From Polyangiaceae bacterium (GTDB lineage: Bacteria; Myxococcota_A; Polyangia; Polyangiales; Polyangiaceae): a stretch of 33,824 nucleotides of DNA. Below are positions 31,743 through 33,824 of this stretch, piece after piece. The first letter of the stretch is position 1; each line of letters opens with the position of its first letter. The position numbers and the translations under genes are program-made. The notes under the pieces are model-generated. The model was given only the letters and a program-made list of their open reading frames with translations, was not told the DNA's origin and searched no databases. Location: the NCBI GenBank assembly GCA_013361525.1, contig JABFXY010000090.1, forward strand, positions 1 to 33,824, read 5' to 3'.

Positions 31743-32819
31743 GTGAAGGCGCTTCTCCATGCCATCCACGCAAATCTGCTGTGGATCCTCCTCGGCACGT
31801 ATGCGCTCGCATCCTGTGCTCCTGCGCCCGGCCTCGCGTTGCGAAAGCCCACACTCGGCGCCTTATCGGTCGGCGGTGGCACGCTCGACCTCGCCGTTCC
31901 GACGTTGCTGCTGGCGCTCCTGCTCTTCAACGCGTCCTTGGGCGCGAGCGCGAGCGAGCTTCGCCGCCTCCTGCGGACGCCCAAGGTCCTCGGCGTCGGG
32001 CTCGCGGCGAATATTGCGCTCCCGCTTGCATTCACCCTTTTGGCTTCGGTTGCGCTCGCCTCGTGGCACAACCCGGACGAGCTGCAGGCGCTCCTCGTCG
32101 GCCTGGCGCTCGTCAGCTCGATGCCAATCGCGGGCTCGTCGACCGCCTGGTCGCAGAACGCAGACGGCAATCTTGCGCTCAGCCTGAGCTTGGTACTCGC
32201 GTCCACGCTCGCCAGCCCGCTGAGCACCCCGCTCGCGCTCGACACGATCGCCAACGTGACGAGCGGCCACTACTCGAAGGACTTGCACGATCTCGCAGCG
32301 GGCGACGCCCAGCTGTTCCTCGCGGTCGCGGTCGTTGCGCCGACCATCCTCGGGATGGGCGTCCACCGCCTCGTCGGAAAAGAACGGCTCTCGCGGGTGA
32401 TGCCGGGAATCAAGCTACTCAATATCGCGGTACTCCTCGTCCTGAATTACTCGAACGCGTCCGTGTCGCTACCGCGCCTGGTGCAAAATCCCGATTGGGA
32501 TCTCTTGCTATTGGTATTCGCCGTGGTCGCGACGCTTTGCGCCCTTGCGTTCTACGCCGGCCACCTCGTCGCGAAGATCACGAAGGCGAGCCCGCCGGAG
32601 CGCGTCTCGATGATCTTCGGCCTGGGAATGACCAACAACGGATCGGGTCTCGTCCTCGCCACGACCGCGCTGGCCGACTACCCGAACGTGCTTCTCACCA
32701 TCGTCGCGTACAACATCATCCAGCAGATCGCGGCCGCCATCTTCGACCACGTGAGTCTCCGACGGCAGACGCCGCGAGCGGGTAGCCTTCCTCGGACGGC
32801 AGCTGGTCAGACCTCGTGA
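31743..32819 (+). CDS. BASS (bile acid:sodium symporter) family transporter
   Basis: A 358-residue polytopic membrane protein with about nine or ten hydrophobic helices. The family's core is present: 'TLLLALLLFNASLGASASELRRLLRTPK', 'ALVSSMPIAGSSTAWSQNADGNLALSLSLVLASTLASPLSTP' and late 'MIFGLGMTNNGSGLVLATTAL', which hold the sodium-binding and crossover regions of SBF/BASS transporters. The family moves organic acids such as bile acids, pyruvate or pantoate with sodium; the substrate here is unknown. The GTG at 31743 is preferred; a TTG at 31719 in the same frame is possible. It is 36 bases after the GNAT gene, so it may be co-transcribed. Confidence 0.87.
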   Translation: MKALLHAIHANLLWILLGTYALASCAPAPGLALRKPTLGALSVGGGTLDLAVPTLLLALLLFNASLGASASELRRLLRTPKVLGVGLAANIALPLAFTLLASVALASWHNPDELQALLVGLALVSSMPIAGSSTAWSQNADGNLALSLSLVLASTLASPLSTPLALDTIANVTSGHYSKDLHDLAAGDAQLFLAVAVVAPTILGMGVHRLVGKERLSRVMPGIKLLNIAVLLVLNYSNASVSLPRLVQNPDWDLLLLVFAVVATLCALAFYAGHLVAKITKASPPERVSMIFGLGMTNNGSGLVLATTALADYPNVLLTIVAYNIIQQIAAAIFDHVSLRRQTPRAGSLPRTAAGQTS

Positions 32820-32884
32820 CGCGCCAGTGGAAAGCGTGCATCGTGCCTCGGTGGCGAGCCGTCGAGCTACCACTTTACGAGAAC

Positions 32885-33490
32885 ATGACGACGCAACACA
32901 CTCGCTCGATCGCTTTCATCATCGCGCTCACCCTGTCGAATCGAGCCTTCGCCGACGGAGCCGCCTCAACCACCGCTCGGTCCGTCCTCTCGACGCCTGA
33001 GAAGGCCGATCCCGAGGGTTCGGACGCGACTCCGGCGAGGTTCACGGTGTCGATGGTCGCCAGCGAGACCCGCAAGCCGGCGCTGGAGCACGAGGCGCCG
33101 CGGCCCAAGGCCGAACGCGCCGATGATGACATGCCGATATGGGTGCTGACCGCGGCGGGCGTTGCGGTGGTCGCGATCGGCGCTGGTGTCGCGATTATGG
33201 GAACGACACGCCGCGCGCAGGGCGACGACTTCCTCGACGAGATCGAGAGCGACGGCACGGTCTGCGACCCGGCGGCGCCTTCGAAGCACTGTCAGCCCGG
33301 GTTCGACGCGATTGCGCAGGCCGAGCCATACGAAACGGCCGGACTGGTCCTCGCGTCGACGGGGGCGGCGCTGGTGGTCAGCGGGATCGTCTACGCACTC
33401 ATCACCGATTCGAAGCCCAATGACGGCGTCGCAATCGTGCCGGTCGTCGGACCCGAGGTCGCGGGGATCGCTGCGCAGGTGGCGTTCTAA
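32885..33490 (+). CDS. Small exported membrane protein, unknown function
   Basis: A 201-residue protein. The ATG at 32885 gives a signal peptide (about 1-24, NRAFADG). A charged Ala/Pro/Glu linker follows (about 25-90), then a helix 'MPIWVLTAAGVAVVAIGAGVAIMG', a short loop with two cysteines (VCDPAAPSKHCQPG), and a second helix 'ETAGLVLASTGAALVVSGIVYALI'. The tail 'IVPVVGPEVAGIAAQVAF' is beta-like. The layout matches the protein at 20693. No named family is recognised. A possible GTG-initiated extension to 32816 overlaps the transporter stop and lacks a signal peptide. Confidence 0.75.
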   Translation: MTTQHTRSIAFIIALTLSNRAFADGAASTTARSVLSTPEKADPEGSDATPARFTVSMVASETRKPALEHEAPRPKAERADDDMPIWVLTAAGVAVVAIGAGVAIMGTTRRAQGDDFLDEIESDGTVCDPAAPSKHCQPGFDAIAQAEPYETAGLVLASTGAALVVSGIVYALITDSKPNDGVAIVPVVGPEVAGIAAQVAF

Positions 33491-33555
33491 GCGCGTGGCG
33501 GCATGCGAGCCGCTATTGATCGTGTACGGTCCCATCCAGGTCCACCAGAAAGTAG

Positions 33556-33824
33556 GTCGTCCCGCGCTATGCCGACGCACGGAAGGGACGCGAGGTCGAC
33601 GTATTGGTCGAGATCCCACTCGGCGAACGAACACTATGGATTGGGGTCGACGTGAAGAATGAGGGACGTCTCATGACGGGTCGAGGACGTTGGGACGCTA
33701 CTAGATAAGAAACGCAAGATCGCAATCGACCGTTAGTGGGACTCAAGTTGATTCCGTTTGCAGCCGACCTATGGGGCGACGTCTACTATCTTGCGCTTGA
33801 TTGTGGTCTTGAGCGAGTTGTGCA
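33556..33824 (+). pseudogene. Broken gene remnant with PD-(D/E)xK endonuclease-like motif
   Basis: This 330-base tail (33491-33824) has no intact gene. One frame, open from 33556 to a stop at 33706, encodes 'GREVDVLVEIPLGERTLW' then 'IGVDVKNEGR'. The order VDV... then I(G/A)V(E/D)xK is the pattern of restriction-endonuclease-like (Mrr-type) folds, with the usual Glu replaced by Asp. A stop (TAG, 33553) precedes it. A different frame near the end, from about 33736, encodes 'LKLIPFAADLWGDVYYLALD', which also looks protein-like and runs off the window. The two parts may be one gene split by frameshifts, or an intact gene may begin just outside. The call is weak. Confidence 0.35.

Overview
The window is a gene-dense, GC-rich stretch of chromosome that reads like a member of the Myxococcota, most likely a Polyangiales relative (inference). 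The grounds are strong G/C preference at third codon positions, many Cys-rich lipoproteins, and families common in that group: a TIGR02996 protein, an ADYC-domain lipoprotein, LNG-type pentapeptide repeats, a secreted caspase-like protease and a V4R-type histidine kinase. I saw no rRNA, tRNA, CRISPR array, integrase or insertion sequence.

Layout, left to right. 166-3764: one tight operon of a lipoprotein, an ECF sigma factor, a membrane anti-sigma factor with a DUF4384-like outer domain, and an exported caspase-like protease with a barrel-like C-terminus. 3769-4458: a convergent lipoprotein, then a long inverted repeat (4545-4642). 4687-6776: succinyl-CoA synthetase (sucD, sucC). 6875-8886: an FGE-fold lipoprotein overlapping a TIGR02996 protein. 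8890-11070: a lipoprotein and murA. 11166-12350: a porin-like protein ending in thrombospondin type 3 repeats. 12462-13823: a TrpB2-type tryptophan synthase beta chain. 14017-14841: a secreted beta-strand-rich protein.

14959-18280: a sigma-54-type response regulator and a soluble XylR_N/V4R histidine kinase, transcribed divergently from a 34-bp gap. 18472-19797: a pentapeptide-repeat protein followed by an ADYC lipoprotein. 20015-21371: a P-loop kinase, a small exported protein and a 49-residue lipoprotein. 21461-21964: a DUF4870 membrane protein, preceded by a cluster of AACCGGTT sites. 22141-25546: a HEAT-repeat protein, xseB and a CinA N-terminal protein, joined by ATGA overlaps.

25670-30992: a large radical SAM protein resembling tetraether lipid synthases, then a compact run of a GNAT/FemAB-like transferase, an ATP-grasp ligase and a metallophosphoesterase. 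31113-33490: a GNAT acetyltransferase, a BASS-family transporter and a small exported protein. The last 330 bases hold a broken gene fragment with a restriction-endonuclease-like motif.

The most interesting units are the sigma/anti-sigma/caspase operon, which suggests a protease-controlled envelope signalling circuit; the Tes-like radical SAM enzyme, which could point to membrane-spanning lipids in a bacterium; and the pentapeptide/ADYC surface pair. All functions are inferred from sequence reading; no database search was run.
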